Below are positions 50,020 to 58,793 of a stretch of 64,000 bases of DNA, piece after piece. Position 1 is the first letter of the stretch; each line of letters begins with the position of its first letter. Source of the stretch: Salinilacustrithrix sp034522155 (GTDB lineage Bacteria > Actinomycetota > Acidimicrobiia > Acidimicrobiales > Salinilacustritrichaceae); the NCBI GenBank assembly GCA_034522155.1, contig JAXHLP010000012.1, positions 124,001 to 188,000 of the forward strand. Direction: 5' to 3'. The notes under the pieces are model-generated. The model was not told the DNA's origin. It saw only the letters and a list, made by a program, of their open reading frames with translations, and did no database searches. A program made the translations under genes and the position numbers.

Positions 50020-50796
50020 CTAGGAGCCACGCTCGTCGGCGCGTGCGACGGCCCGTCGGATCAGCCTGGCGAGCTCGGCTGGGTGGGTGAGGTGAATGCC
50101 GTGGCCGACACCCTCGACGACATGGTGTTCGCCATCGGCCACCCCCGCCGCGACGGCCCGGGCGGACCGCGCGTGGTGGGCCACACCCTCGCTCCCGTTC
50201 GACGCGACCACCGGCACCGAGATGTCAGCCAGCCGGAAGGGAGCTTCGCCGGTGCGCAAGTTGGCCATCTCGGCGACCAGCGTGGGGCCTTCGGCCCGCC
50301 GCGCGTCGCGGGTGCTCGGCGGCAGCCGTTCCCAGCGCCGATCGCCGATGAGCCTGCGCATGAATCGCTCGGCGGCCTCGGACGGGTCCTTGGCCGCCGC
50401 CACCGCGCTCGCCCCCGCGCTGGTGGTGGGCCACCAGGGCATCCACGGCAACGGGCACTCGTACACGCCCACCGAACGGACGGGCTCGGGCGCCCGAGCG
50501 GCGGCACCCAGCGCGATCGTGCCGCCGTAGGAATGCCCGAACACCACCGCCGGCTCGCCGCCGAGCACGTCGAGCAGATCATCGACCTGCTGATCGAACG
50601 ACACCGGCGGACCGGTCTCGACCGAGCGTCCGTAGCCCCGGCGGTCGTAGCGGATCACCCGCAGGTCGTCGAGCACCCGGCTGACCCGACCGAAGCTGGA
50701 GGACCGGTCCATCGTGCCGTGCACGAGGACGACCCTCGGACCCGTGCCGTGCTCGCCGATCCACACCGCGGGCATCGCGGTCGCCCGCTCGGTCAC
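50020..50796 (-). CDS. Alpha/beta-hydrolase
   Basis: The 258-residue hydrolase has VVLVHGTMDRSSSFGRVSRVL (oxyanion loop), YDRRGYGRSVETG, the nucleophile elbow VFGHSYGGTIALGA with catalytic Ser, and the catalytic His in VEGVGHGIHLTHP. The Asp is probably in the SVPVVASNGSEGV region, where the usual acidic residue is not obvious. GTG overlaps the pyk stop (GTGA). Substrate unknown. Confidence 0.85.
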   Translation of the reverse strand: MTERATAMPAVWIGEHGTGPRVVLVHGTMDRSSSFGRVSRVLDDLRVIRYDRRGYGRSVETGPPVSFDQQVDDLLDVLGGEPAVVFGHSYGGTIALGAAARAPEPVRSVGVYECPLPWMPWWPTTSAGASAVAAAKDPSEAAERFMRRLIGDRRWERLPPSTRDARRAEGPTLVAEMANLRTGEAPFRLADISVPVVASNGSEGVAHHARSARAVAAGVADGEHHVVEGVGHGIHLTHPAELARLIRRAVARADERGS

Positions 50797-52220
50797 GTCA
50801 CCGACACGACGCGCAACACGTCTGTCGTTCCGGTGTGGCTGTCGGGTGCGCCGGCGAGCACGGCGACGACGTCGCCGATCTCGACGTAGCCGTGGTCCTT
50901 GGCGTTCTTCACCGCATGGTCGACCATCTCGTCGGTGGTCTCGTACTCGTCGACGAGCATGGGCTGGGTACCCCACACCAGTGCCAGCTGGCGCAGGGTG
51001 TGCTCCACCGGGCTGGCGCCGATCAGCGTGCTCGGGGGACGGAACCGTGACATCGCCCGTGCCGTCCAGCCCGAGTTGGTGCAGGAGATGATGGCGTCGA
51101 GTCCGATCTCGGTGGCCAGGCGCCAGGCGGCGTGGCTCATGCCGGCGGTGATCCGCGTACCGAGGTCGAGCTGCACCTGCCCTTGGATCCGGCCGAGCTG
51201 GGCACCCCAGGTGACGTAGTCGGCCGCGTGTTCGGCCCGATCGCACAGCCGGACCATGGTCTTGATGACCTGGACCGGATTGTGGCCGATCGCCGTCTCT
51301 GCCGAGAGCATCACCGCTGTGGTGCCGTCGAAGACCGCGTTCGCCACGTCCGTGGCCTCGGCCCGGGTCGGCGACGGTGAGTGGATCATCGACTCGAGCA
51401 TCTGCGTGGCGGTGATGACCGGGACCCCGAAGGCGACGCCCTGGCGGATGATGTGCTTCTGGAGGTGAGGCACCTCGGCGATGTCGCACTCGTTGCCGAG
51501 ATCGCCACGGGCGACCATCACCGCGTCGGAGATGTTGACGATCTCGTCGAGCGCGTCGACCGCCGCCTTGGTCTCGATCTTGGCCACGACGGACGCGCCA
51601 CCGGCCCGGGTCTTGACCTCTTCGACCTCGGCGGCCGACCGGACGAAGGAGGCCGCCACGAAGTCGAGGTCGGAGGCCAGCGCATCGATGAGCTCGATGT
51701 CGGTGGGTGTCGGAACGGTGGTCCGTAGGCGCCCCGAGGGCAGGGTCACGCCCGGGCGGCCCTGGATGCGCCCGCCGTGCTCGACCTCGGCGACCAGGTG
51801 GACGTCGGACTTCTCCGTCACGATCAGACGGACGGCGCCGTCGCCGAGCACCAACGTGTCGTCGACCGCGACATCGTCGACGAGGTGGTCGTAGTCGACG
51901 TCGATGCGCTCCTCGGTCGTGGGCTCCGTGCCGGGATGGAGCTCGATGCGTTGGCCCTCGTGGAGGAATCGGCCGGCGTCCTCGAGCACCGGCCCCATCC
52001 GGATCTTGGGGCCCGGGAGGTCGCCGAGGATGGCGACGGGAACGTCCATGTCCTGGCTGACCTTCCGGATCCGCTCGATCCGCGCCCGGTGTTCGGCGAT
52101 CGTGCCGTGGGCCAGACCCAGTCGGCAGACGTCGACGCCGGCCTCGATGAGGGCTCGGAGCATGTCCTCGCTGTCGGAGGCTGGTCCGATCGTGGCGACG
52201 ATCTTGGTGCGGGGGATCAC
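50793..52220 (-). CDS. pyk: Pyruvate kinase with altered potassium-site residues
   Basis: Converts phosphoenolpyruvate and ADP to pyruvate and ATP. The 475-residue enzyme keeps the catalytic Lys in VVAKIETKAA, metal ligands Glu/Asp (KIE, ARGDLGNE) and ITATQMLESMIHSPSPTRAE. In the N-terminal motif normally RxNxSHG it reads CRLGLAHG (R33, G35, A37), and GPKIR has Lys72 where potassium-dependent enzymes have Glu. It is thus probably potassium-independent. GTG start with TATCGT 6 bases upstream. Confidence 0.92.
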   Translation of the reverse strand: MIPRTKIVATIGPASDSEDMLRALIEAGVDVCRLGLAHGTIAEHRARIERIRKVSQDMDVPVAILGDLPGPKIRMGPVLEDAGRFLHEGQRIELHPGTEPTTEERIDVDYDHLVDDVAVDDTLVLGDGAVRLIVTEKSDVHLVAEVEHGGRIQGRPGVTLPSGRLRTTVPTPTDIELIDALASDLDFVAASFVRSAAEVEEVKTRAGGASVVAKIETKAAVDALDEIVNISDAVMVARGDLGNECDIAEVPHLQKHIIRQGVAFGVPVITATQMLESMIHSPSPTRAEATDVANAVFDGTTAVMLSAETAIGHNPVQVIKTMVRLCDRAEHAADYVTWGAQLGRIQGQVQLDLGTRITAGMSHAAWRLATEIGLDAIISCTNSGWTARAMSRFRPPSTLIGASPVEHTLRQLALVWGTQPMLVDEYETTDEMVDHAVKNAKDHGYVEIGDVVAVLAGAPDSHTGTTDVLRVVSVT

Positions 52221-52226
52221 GTCCGA

Positions 52227-52232
52227 ACGATA
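52227..52232 (-). promoter_or_regulatory. -10 element of leaderless promoter for pyk
   Basis: TATCGT, 6 bases, then GTG. Confidence 0.6.
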
Positions 52233-52292
52233 GCGAGACACCGTGCCGGTTCCGGCCGCCGGTCGGAGACGAGACCCTGTCAGACTCGGATC

Positions 52293-52712
52293 ATGGCCTC
52301 GGAGGACGACCTGGTCACGGCGCGGGGCCATCGCATTCCGTCAGCGGCGCTCGACTGGTGGGCCAGCCGCAGCGGCGGGCCGGGTGGCCAGCACGCCAAC
52401 ACCGCCGACACCAACGTCACCCTGGAGCTCGACGTCGAAGCCTCCGAGCTGCCGGAGCCGGTGCGCCGACGGCTCGTCGAGGTCCACGGGACCACGGTGC
52501 GCGCCTCGTCGTCGGAGTCGCGATCCCAGTTCCGGAACCGCAAGATCGCCCGCAAGCGGATCGCCGAGATCGTGGACGATGCCGCGGCACCACCGAAGCG
52601 TCGCCGGCCGACGAAGCGGAGCCGGGGCGCGCACCGGCGTCGGCTCGACGCCAAGCGGCAGCAGTCGGAGAAGAAGCGGCGCCGGGCCTGGCGCCCGGGC
52701 GACGAGCGTTGA
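52293..52712 (+). CDS. arfB: Alternative ribosome-rescue factor ArfB (peptidyl-tRNA hydrolase)
   Basis: ArfB enters stalled ribosomes and hydrolyses peptidyl-tRNA. The 139-residue protein has SRSGGPGGQHANTADTNVTL with the GGQ motif at about residues 30-32. A long basic C-terminal tail (QRNRK-type stretch, then RRRPTKRSRGAHRRR) inserts into the empty mRNA channel. It is divergent from pyk and ends 6 bases from the stop of a convergent acyl-CoA dehydrogenase. A weak CAGACT lies 6 bases before the ATG. Confidence 0.9.
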   Translation: MASEDDLVTARGHRIPSAALDWWASRSGGPGGQHANTADTNVTLELDVEASELPEPVRRRLVEVHGTTVRASSSESRSQFRNRKIARKRIAEIVDDAAAPPKRRRPTKRSRGAHRRRLDAKRQQSEKKRRRAWRPGDER

Positions 52713-52718
52713 GCCCGG

Positions 52719-53924
52719 TCAGCTGCGGGGCACCTCGGACCAGGGCTTGTCCTTGTCCACCCGGATGTCGCCCGGCAGTCCGAGCACCCGCTCGCCGAGG
52801 ATGTTCTTCATCACCTCGGTGGTACCGCCCTCGATCGAGTTCGCGCGCATCCGCAGGAACAGCTGCTGGGTCGGCACACCCGCCAGACCCACACCGGCTC
52901 CACGCTCCATGGCGTAGGAGCCGTAGAGCTGGCCCTCGGGGCCCATGCAGTCGACCGCGAACGCGAAGAGGTCCTTGTTGAGCTCAGCGCTGGCCAGCTT
53001 GCCGACCGAGCCCTCGGGGCCCGGGTCGCCGAGCTTGCGGTTCTGGCTCGCGCGGATGTTCGTGAGCCGGGTGACGTCGGCGCGGACCCACAGCTTCATG
53101 AACTCGTCACGGCGGGCCGCGTCGTGGTCAGCCACGTGCTCCTCGAAGACCTTGCGGACCGCGCCGATCGCCCCCGAACCCCGCTCGGGGATGGCGCCGC
53201 CGATCGAGACCCGCTCGTTCATCAAGGTGGTGATGGCGACACGCCAACCTTCGCCGACCTCGCCGAGCCGCTCGGAGTCCGGGATGCGGACGTCGGTGAA
53301 GTACACCTCGTTGAACTCGGCGTCGCCGGTCATCTGGCGCAGCGGGCGGACCTCGACGCCGGGCGCCTGCATGTCGACCACGAAGTGGGTCAGGCCCTTG
53401 TGCTTGGGCTGGTTCGGGTCATGGCGGGCGACAAGCGTCCCGAAGCTGGCGACGTGGGCCAGCGTCGTCCACACCTTCTGGCCGTTGACGACCCACTCGT
53501 CGCCGTCCTGTTCGGCCCGCATCGCGAGGCTCGCGACGTCGGAGCCGGCGCCGGGCTCGGAGAAGAGCTGGCACCAGATCTCCTCGCCGGTGAACAGGGG
53601 CCGGAGATAGCGGTGCTTCTGCTCGTCGGAGCCGTGCGTGTAGATCGTGGGCGCGGACATGCCGTGCCCGATCGGGTTGCGCGCCGGAGCCGCCGGGCCA
53701 CCGGCAGCCTGGATCCGCTCATTGATCGTCTTCTGGTGCCGCGCGGCCAGGCCCAGGCCGCCGAAGCCCTCGTCGTAGTGGACCCAGGCGAGGCCGGCGT
53801 CGAACTGGGCACCGAGGAAGCTGACCACGTCGGTCTCGGTCGGCGGGTGCTCGGCCAGGAGGCGGTCGATCGCCTCCTCCACGCGGGCGTCGTCGGTGGT
53901 CGGGGCGGATTCGGTGACGGCCAT
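52719..53924 (-). CDS. Acyl-CoA dehydrogenase
   Basis: A full-length FAD acyl-CoA dehydrogenase, 401 residues: HYDEGFGGLGLAARHQ, CQLFSEPGAGSDVASLAM, VVNGQKVWTTLAHVASFGTL and SIEGGTTEVMKNILGERVLG. The N-terminal domain is the mycobacterial FadE type. The ATG start is preceded by a G-run, and a TetR-type palindrome lies 19 bases upstream, so expression is probably repressed until an acyl ligand appears. Confidence 0.92.
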   Translation of the reverse strand: MAVTESAPTTDDARVEEAIDRLLAEHPPTETDVVSFLGAQFDAGLAWVHYDEGFGGLGLAARHQKTINERIQAAGGPAAPARNPIGHGMSAPTIYTHGSDEQKHRYLRPLFTGEEIWCQLFSEPGAGSDVASLAMRAEQDGDEWVVNGQKVWTTLAHVASFGTLVARHDPNQPKHKGLTHFVVDMQAPGVEVRPLRQMTGDAEFNEVYFTDVRIPDSERLGEVGEGWRVAITTLMNERVSIGGAIPERGSGAIGAVRKVFEEHVADHDAARRDEFMKLWVRADVTRLTNIRASQNRKLGDPGPEGSVGKLASAELNKDLFAFAVDCMGPEGQLYGSYAMERGAGVGLAGVPTQQLFLRMRANSIEGGTTEVMKNILGERVLGLPGDIRVDKDKPWSEVPRS

Positions 53925-53942
53925 CCCCCCAGTCCAGCCGCC

Positions 53943-53962
53943 ACTTGACCGGTCGGTCAAGT
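53943..53962. promoter_or_regulatory. Probable TetR-family operator
   Basis: ACTTGACC-GGTC-GGTCAAGT is a perfect 8-base inverted repeat with a 4-base centre. It lies 19-38 bases before the acyl-CoA dehydrogenase ATG and 10 bases past the SirB1-family stop. The form resembles operators of TetR-type fatty-acid regulators. I saw no second copy elsewhere in the window. Confidence 0.6.
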
Positions 53963-53971
53963 TGGGTTCCC

Positions 53972-54742
53972 TCAGTTGAGACGGGCGCGGAGGCGGCGGG
54001 CTTCGGCCAGCTCGCGCTCGGGGTCGGTGGCGTCGCCGCCGTCCACGATCGACTCGAGCACCTTCGCGGCCCGGACGAAGTCGCCCGCCGCGGCCAACGC
54101 GCCCCCGAAGGAACGTCGATCGTCGGGGGTCGAGCCGGGGATGAGGGTGCGGAGCTGGGTGGTCCACAGCAGCGCGTCACGATCGCCGCTGTGACGGTGG
54201 ATCGCGGCGAGGTTGGCCAGCATCCGTCGGAGGATGTCGTGGGCCGGGAGGGGCTCGAGGTGGGGGCGCAGGTCGATGCCCGGGGCAATGGTGGCGAACA
54301 TCCCGTCGAGCTCGGCGCGGTCGAGGAGCCGCCCGCCCCCGAACGCGTCGACGAACACCGGGTCCTCATCGAGGGTGCGGGTCACGAAGTGGGCCGGCGT
54401 TCCCACCCCGACGAGTACCACGCCGAGGCGGCGCCCGACCTCCATGGTCAACACGGACAGGCTGATCGGGATGCCCAGTCGCCGGCGCAGCACCTCGTGG
54501 AGGTAGGAGTTCCGCGGGTCGTAGTAGTCCTCCCGGTCACCGGTGAAGCCCCGGGCGCCGAAGAGTGTGGCGAGGAGCGTCTCGAGGCTCGGCTGGGGAA
54601 CCGCGTCGGCGAGGTCGTCGAGTACACCCAGCGCACCGTCGACATCGCAGTCGCCAGCATGGGCTCCGATCAACAGCGCGGCCTCGTCGAGCGGGACCGG
54701 GTCGCGTCCGACCGCGTCCGCGAATCGCTCGGTGACCTCCAC
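53972..54742 (-). CDS. SirB1-family transglutaminase-like protein
   Basis: The 256-residue protein has the SirB1/transglutaminase-like core YYDPRNSYLHEVLRRRLGIP, LSVLTMEVGRRLGVVLVGV and GTPAHFVTR, followed by helical repeats of TPR type (LLWTTQLRTLIPGSTPDDRR). Ser takes the place of the transglutaminase Cys (ISLSVL), as is usual for this family, so it is unlikely to be catalytic. GTG chosen from TACGGT 7 bases upstream. Confidence 0.8.
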   Translation of the reverse strand: MEVTERFADAVGRDPVPLDEAALLIGAHAGDCDVDGALGVLDDLADAVPQPSLETLLATLFGARGFTGDREDYYDPRNSYLHEVLRRRLGIPISLSVLTMEVGRRLGVVLVGVGTPAHFVTRTLDEDPVFVDAFGGGRLLDRAELDGMFATIAPGIDLRPHLEPLPAHDILRRMLANLAAIHRHSGDRDALLWTTQLRTLIPGSTPDDRRSFGGALAAAGDFVRAAKVLESIVDGGDATDPERELAEARRLRARLN

Positions 54743-54749
54743 CCCATCG

Positions 54750-54755
54750 ACCGTA
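54750..54755 (-). promoter_or_regulatory. -10 element of leaderless promoter for the SirB1-family gene
   Basis: TACGGT, 7 bases, then GTG. Confidence 0.6.
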
Positions 54756-54793
54756 GTTCTGTTCCGTCCGGCGTGCGCCGGATCGAAACCGGT

Positions 54794-54835
54794 ACTGCCG
54801 CTCACATCGGACTGCGTCCTCATGTCGCCGTAGGA
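54794..54835 (+). repeat. Dispersed intergenic repeat, family A, copy 5
   Basis: About 42 bases match the right half of the element, ending TCATGTCGCCGTAGG. The rest of the 296-base gap up to the CoA ligase holds a possible -10 TACGGT at 54994-54999 and the ligase ribosome-binding site; I see nothing else in it. Confidence 0.65.
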
Positions 54836-55038
54836 GCATGCTGAGAAATACGAGAATCGAGCCGCTCGTCCCGGCGAAGCCACTGGTCGACGAGCTGCGC
54901 CCGTGGCCGATTGCAGGTTGCTCAGCACACTCCGAGCCCCATCGACGCGGCGGTGCGCCGGGAGCCGGTGGGGTGGCCACCCGGTCGCCGCGTTACGGTC
55001 CGGGCGCGACGTTCCCGCCGGACCGAAGGAGAGGTTGG

Positions 55039-56595
55039 ATGTACCCCGGAGCCATCGCCGAACGCCGCCCCGACCACCCAGCCGTCATCATGGCCAGCGA
55101 CGGGCGGACGGTCACCTTCGCCGAGCTCGACGAGGAGGCCAACCGACTCAGCCAGCTGTTCCGGTCGGTCGGGCTCGAGCCCGGTGACCACGTGGCGTTC
55201 TGCCTCGAGAACCATCCGCGCTTCCTGTCGGTGGCCTGGGGCTGTCACTACGCCGGGCTGTACTACACGGCGATGTCTTCCCGGTTGAACGACGACGAGA
55301 TGCAATACATCGTCAACGACTGCGGCGCCCGGGCCTTCGTCACCTCCGCGTACAAGCGGGACGCAGCCGAGAAGCTGCTCGGCCAGGCCCCGAACGTCGA
55401 GACCTGGTTGATGATCGACGGGACCACCGACGGCTACGCATCCTACGAGGAGGCCATCGCGGCCCAGCCTGCCGAGCCGCTGCCCAACCGGATCGCGGGC
55501 GTCGACATGCTCTACAGCTCGGGCACCACGGGCAAGCCCAAGGGCGTCAAGCCGCCGCTCCCGGACCAGCCCCTCGAAGAGGCCGGCACCACGGTGCACG
55601 GGCTCATGTCGCTGCTGTTCGGGCTCAACGAGGACTCCGTCTACCTCTCGCCCGCGCCGCTGTACCACGCCGCGCCGTTGCGCTTCTGCATGGGCGCCCA
55701 CATCGGCGGAGCGACCGTCATCGTGATGGAGCACTTCGACCCCGAGGAGGCGCTCCAGCTCATCGAACGGTACGGCGTCACGATCGGCCAGTTCGTCCCG
55801 ACGATGTTCATCCGGATGTTGAAGCTCGACGACGAGACACGACTGAGCTACGACGTGTCGTCGATCCAGGCCGCCATCCACGCCGCCGCGCCGTGCCCGG
55901 TGGAGGTCAAGCGACGGATGATCGAGTGGTGGGGCCCCGTGCTCCACGAGTACTACGCCGGCACCGAAGGCAACGGCTTCGTCTACTGCAACTCCGAGGA
56001 CTGGCTCGAGCACCCCGGCACGGTGGGCACGGCCCTCGTCGGCACGATCCACATCGTCGACGAGCAGGGCAACGAGCTCCGCCCGGGCGAGCCGGGCACC
56101 GTGTACTTCGAAGGCGAGAACGCGGCCACGTTCCAGTACCACAACGACCCCGACAAGACCGAGCAGTCCCGCGACCCCAAGGGTCGGGGCTGGTCGACGC
56201 TCGGCGACGTCGGCCGCCTCGACGAAGACGGCTTCCTGTACCTGACCGACCGCAAGGCGTACATGATCATCTCGGGTGGCGTGAACATCTACCCGCAGGA
56301 GGCCGAGAACGTGCTCGCCCTGCACCCCAAGGTCTTCGACGTGGCCGTCTTCGGCGTCCCCAACGAGGACTTCGGCGAAGAGGTCAAGGCCGTGGTCCAG
56401 CCGGCGGAGAGCATCGAGGGGTCAGCCGAGCTCGAGCGAGAGCTCATCGCCTTCTGTCGGGAGAAGCTCGCCGACGTGAAGTGCCCCCGATCCGTGGAGT
56501 TCCGCGCCGAGCTGCCGCGCCATCCCACCGGCAAGCTCTACAAGCGCCTGCTCAAGGACGAGTACTGGAAAGGCCACGACTCCGGGATCCTGTGA
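55039..56595 (+). CDS. AMP-forming acyl-CoA synthetase (FadD-like)
   Basis: Activates an acid to acyl-AMP and then acyl-CoA. The 518-residue enzyme has the P-loop YSSGTTGKPKGVKPP, EYYAGTEGNGFVYCN (A5-type motif), GWSTLGDVGRLDEDGFLYL and DRKAYMIISGGVNIYPQEAE. The adenylation Lys lies in HPTGKLYKRLL. It starts at an ATG behind AAGGAG. The acyl-CoA dehydrogenase 1.1 kb away fits a fatty-acid or steroid side-chain route. Confidence 0.9.
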   Translation: MYPGAIAERRPDHPAVIMASDGRTVTFAELDEEANRLSQLFRSVGLEPGDHVAFCLENHPRFLSVAWGCHYAGLYYTAMSSRLNDDEMQYIVNDCGARAFVTSAYKRDAAEKLLGQAPNVETWLMIDGTTDGYASYEEAIAAQPAEPLPNRIAGVDMLYSSGTTGKPKGVKPPLPDQPLEEAGTTVHGLMSLLFGLNEDSVYLSPAPLYHAAPLRFCMGAHIGGATVIVMEHFDPEEALQLIERYGVTIGQFVPTMFIRMLKLDDETRLSYDVSSIQAAIHAAAPCPVEVKRRMIEWWGPVLHEYYAGTEGNGFVYCNSEDWLEHPGTVGTALVGTIHIVDEQGNELRPGEPGTVYFEGENAATFQYHNDPDKTEQSRDPKGRGWSTLGDVGRLDEDGFLYLTDRKAYMIISGGVNIYPQEAENVLALHPKVFDVAVFGVPNEDFGEEVKAVVQPAESIEGSAELERELIAFCREKLADVKCPRSVEFRAELPRHPTGKLYKRLLKDEYWKGHDSGIL

Positions 56596-56620
56596 GTCGT
56601 TCGCCAGCGGCTCACGACTC
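56594..56620. terminator. Hairpin between convergent CoA-ligase and SurE-like genes
   Basis: A 7-pair perfect stem GAGTCGT/ACGACTC with a 13-base loop starts on the ligase stop codon. No U-tract. Confidence 0.5.
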
Positions 56621-56647
56621 CCGGCGACGACCGTCGGTCCTCGAGAC

Positions 56648-57511
56648 TCAGCCGGACAGATCCGCGGGGACGTCGGTCTTCGACGCGTAGCCCTGGGCCA
56701 CGGCGAGCACGTCGTTGGGCGGAGTCTCCTCGGGCGCCAGGGTGCAGTCGGTCTCGAAGATTCCGGTTCCCTCCGGGACCTCCACGCCCTCGGGTGCCAA
56801 CTCGACCTCCACCAGTCCGGCGATCTCGCCGGCGGTGCAGCCGGGGACGTTGAAGTTGACCAGCGTGTCGGTGGTGAGCGAGCCGTCGACGATGGCGTCG
56901 CGGTTGTCCTCGATCCAGTCGACGACGAGTTGCGCCGCGTCGCCGAAGTCGGCGGTCTCGCCCACACCCGCACTGGTGGCCACGGCCGGGACGCCCGCGC
57001 GGATCGCGGTGCGGGCGGCCCCGACCGTGCCCGAAATCGCCGCGAGCGGCCCGACGTTCTGCCCTTCGTTCGCTCCGGACACCACGAGATCGGGGGTCAG
57101 CCCCAGCGGGCCGAGCGCCACGTTGACCGCATCGGCGGGGAAGCCGGAGACGGCGGTGCCCACCACGCCGCTGGCGGTCGTCGCCTCGGCGTAGTCGACC
57201 TCGCCCTCGGTGGTCTCGTCGGACGATCCCGACTGGTTCTCGGCCGGCGCGACGACGGTGATGTCGACGCCTTCGAGCTCGGTGAGCGCGTTGACCATGG
57301 CGTCGATGCCGGGCGCGTCGATGCCGTCGTCGTTGGTGACCATGATGGAGATGGCCTCGACCTCGGTCGTGGTCGTCGTCTCCTCCGGCGCTGTGGTCGA
57401 CGTCTCTTGCCCGCTCGTGGTGGTGGACGTCGCGCTGTCGTCGTCACCGCCACAACCGGCGGCGAGCAGGATCGACAGCACGGCCACGAGGGCGGCCAGG
57501 GGACGGTTCAT
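56648..57511 (-). CDS. Exported SurE-like lipoprotein
   Basis: The 287-residue protein has a signal peptide with lipobox LLAAGC (Cys20), a Thr/Ser/Glu-rich linker (about 24-52) and a SurE phosphatase domain. That domain has MVTNDDGIDAPGIDAM, ENQSGSSDETTEG and VVSGANEGQNVG with SGTVGAARTAI. Asp61/Asp62, the Ser and the Asn of the SurE metal site are present. SurE is normally a cytoplasmic nucleotidase, so a surface-anchored form is unusual. It has TAGGTT and GGAGG upstream. Confidence 0.88.
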   Translation of the reverse strand: MNRPLAALVAVLSILLAAGCGGDDDSATSTTTSGQETSTTAPEETTTTTEVEAISIMVTNDDGIDAPGIDAMVNALTELEGVDITVVAPAENQSGSSDETTEGEVDYAEATTASGVVGTAVSGFPADAVNVALGPLGLTPDLVVSGANEGQNVGPLAAISGTVGAARTAIRAGVPAVATSAGVGETADFGDAAQLVVDWIEDNRDAIVDGSLTTDTLVNFNVPGCTAGEIAGLVEVELAPEGVEVPEGTGIFETDCTLAPEETPPNDVLAVAQGYASKTDVPADLSG

Positions 57512-57541
57512 CTTCGACCTCCGGGACGGATCATCGGCCGG

Positions 57542-57547
57542 AACCTA
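57542..57547 (-). promoter_or_regulatory. -10 element for the SurE-like lipoprotein gene
   Basis: TAGGTT lies 30 bases before the ATG, so this transcript should have a short leader carrying CGGAGG 6 bases before the start. Confidence 0.5.
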
Positions 57548-57584
57548 CGGAGCCGAGCGGAGAGGGGCAAGCGAAGCACGAGTC

Positions 57585-58787
57585 TCAGTCGGCCAGCGCC
57601 GCTTCACGCGCCCGCCACGCCACGATCTGGCGTCGCCCGAGCACCATCGCCACGGCCGCGCCGAACGAGGACACCGCCGCGCACGTCCAGGCCAGCTCGT
57701 AGCCCACGGCGTCGACCACGAACCCGAACAGGATCGGCCCGCTGAGCGCACCGACGTAGACGCCGGTCTGGGTGATGCCGGTGGCGGCTGCCGGCGCTGA
57801 CGGGTTGAGCCGGACCACGGCGAGGTTGAACAGGCCGGGCCAGGCCCAACCTGAGCCGAAGGCGACGCCGGCGCCCAGCAGATGGGTGGGGATGGTTCCC
57901 GGAGCGAGCAGGAGATAGCCGATCGACCCGCCCACCAGGAGCGCTGCGACCACCGGAAGATGGCGGGATCCCCGCTTGTCTGCTCGACGACCGGCGAGCA
58001 GACGCATGGAGATCCCGGTGGCTGCGCCCGCCATCAGGACGAGCCCGGACGCGGACTCGCCGAGCCCGGCATCGACACCAGCGCTCACCGTGAACGTCGC
58101 CAACGTGCCGTTGGCCGCCGCCGCGAAGCCAACCGCCACGGCGAGGAGCACGAGCGGTCCGAGTGGGACGTCGCCGTCGCGCCGGGCGCGCTGGCGGCCA
58201 CCGGGCGGCACGGCCCCCACCGGTACGACCGCGATCGCCCCCAGCGCCAGGACGGCGCCGAACAGGTATGCCCACCGCCAGCCGACCGTCACCCCGAGGG
58301 CCGGTACCGCCAGCCCACCGAGGAGGGTCCCGGCCGGGACCCCCGCCTGCTTGAGGGCCAGCGCCCAGCCCTGCTTCTCCGGGCGCACGGCCTTGGCCAC
58401 CAGCAGATTGGCGCTCACCTGGCCGAGAGAGTTGAAGAAGCCCGCGCACACCAGGAGCGCCATGAACACGGCGTAGGTCGGCGACGCCGCCACCGACGCG
58501 AGCAGGACCGCCGAGCCGCTCGCCGCCAGTCGCATCGACCGGCCGGGCCCGATCCGCTCAGCCAGGCGTCCCATCAGCGCGGATCCCGCCGCTGCGGCGG
58601 CGAAGAAGGCCCCGGAAGCGATGCCCAGGCGCGCCGGACCGAAGTCGATGTCGCGGCCGATCTGCACCGCGAGCGCGCCGGTCAGAAAGACCGGGAGGGT
58701 GCCCACCAGGGCGGTGCTCACCGCGGCAACCTGCACCCGCCGTTCCAGCACCGGCGGGGCGTCTGGACCAGGGGACGCGGCGGCCAC
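57585..58787 (-). CDS. Major facilitator superfamily transporter
   Basis: A 400-residue transporter with 12 hydrophobic segments; after the second comes the MFS loop GRLAERIGPGRSMRL, and GRRADKRGSR lies in the second half. The CynX/YfkF-like drug or nitrate/cyanate exporters are near relatives by pattern, but the substrate cannot be assigned. GTG start with TAGCGT 6 bases upstream. It is divergent from the second GDPD gene. Confidence 0.87.
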   Translation of the reverse strand: MAAASPGPDAPPVLERRVQVAAVSTALVGTLPVFLTGALAVQIGRDIDFGPARLGIASGAFFAAAAAGSALMGRLAERIGPGRSMRLAASGSAVLLASVAASPTYAVFMALLVCAGFFNSLGQVSANLLVAKAVRPEKQGWALALKQAGVPAGTLLGGLAVPALGVTVGWRWAYLFGAVLALGAIAVVPVGAVPPGGRQRARRDGDVPLGPLVLLAVAVGFAAAANGTLATFTVSAGVDAGLGESASGLVLMAGAATGISMRLLAGRRADKRGSRHLPVVAALLVGGSIGYLLLAPGTIPTHLLGAGVAFGSGWAWPGLFNLAVVRLNPSAPAAATGITQTGVYVGALSGPILFGFVVDAVGYELAWTCAAVSSFGAAVAMVLGRRQIVAWRAREAALAD

Positions 58788-58793
58788 CGCCCG

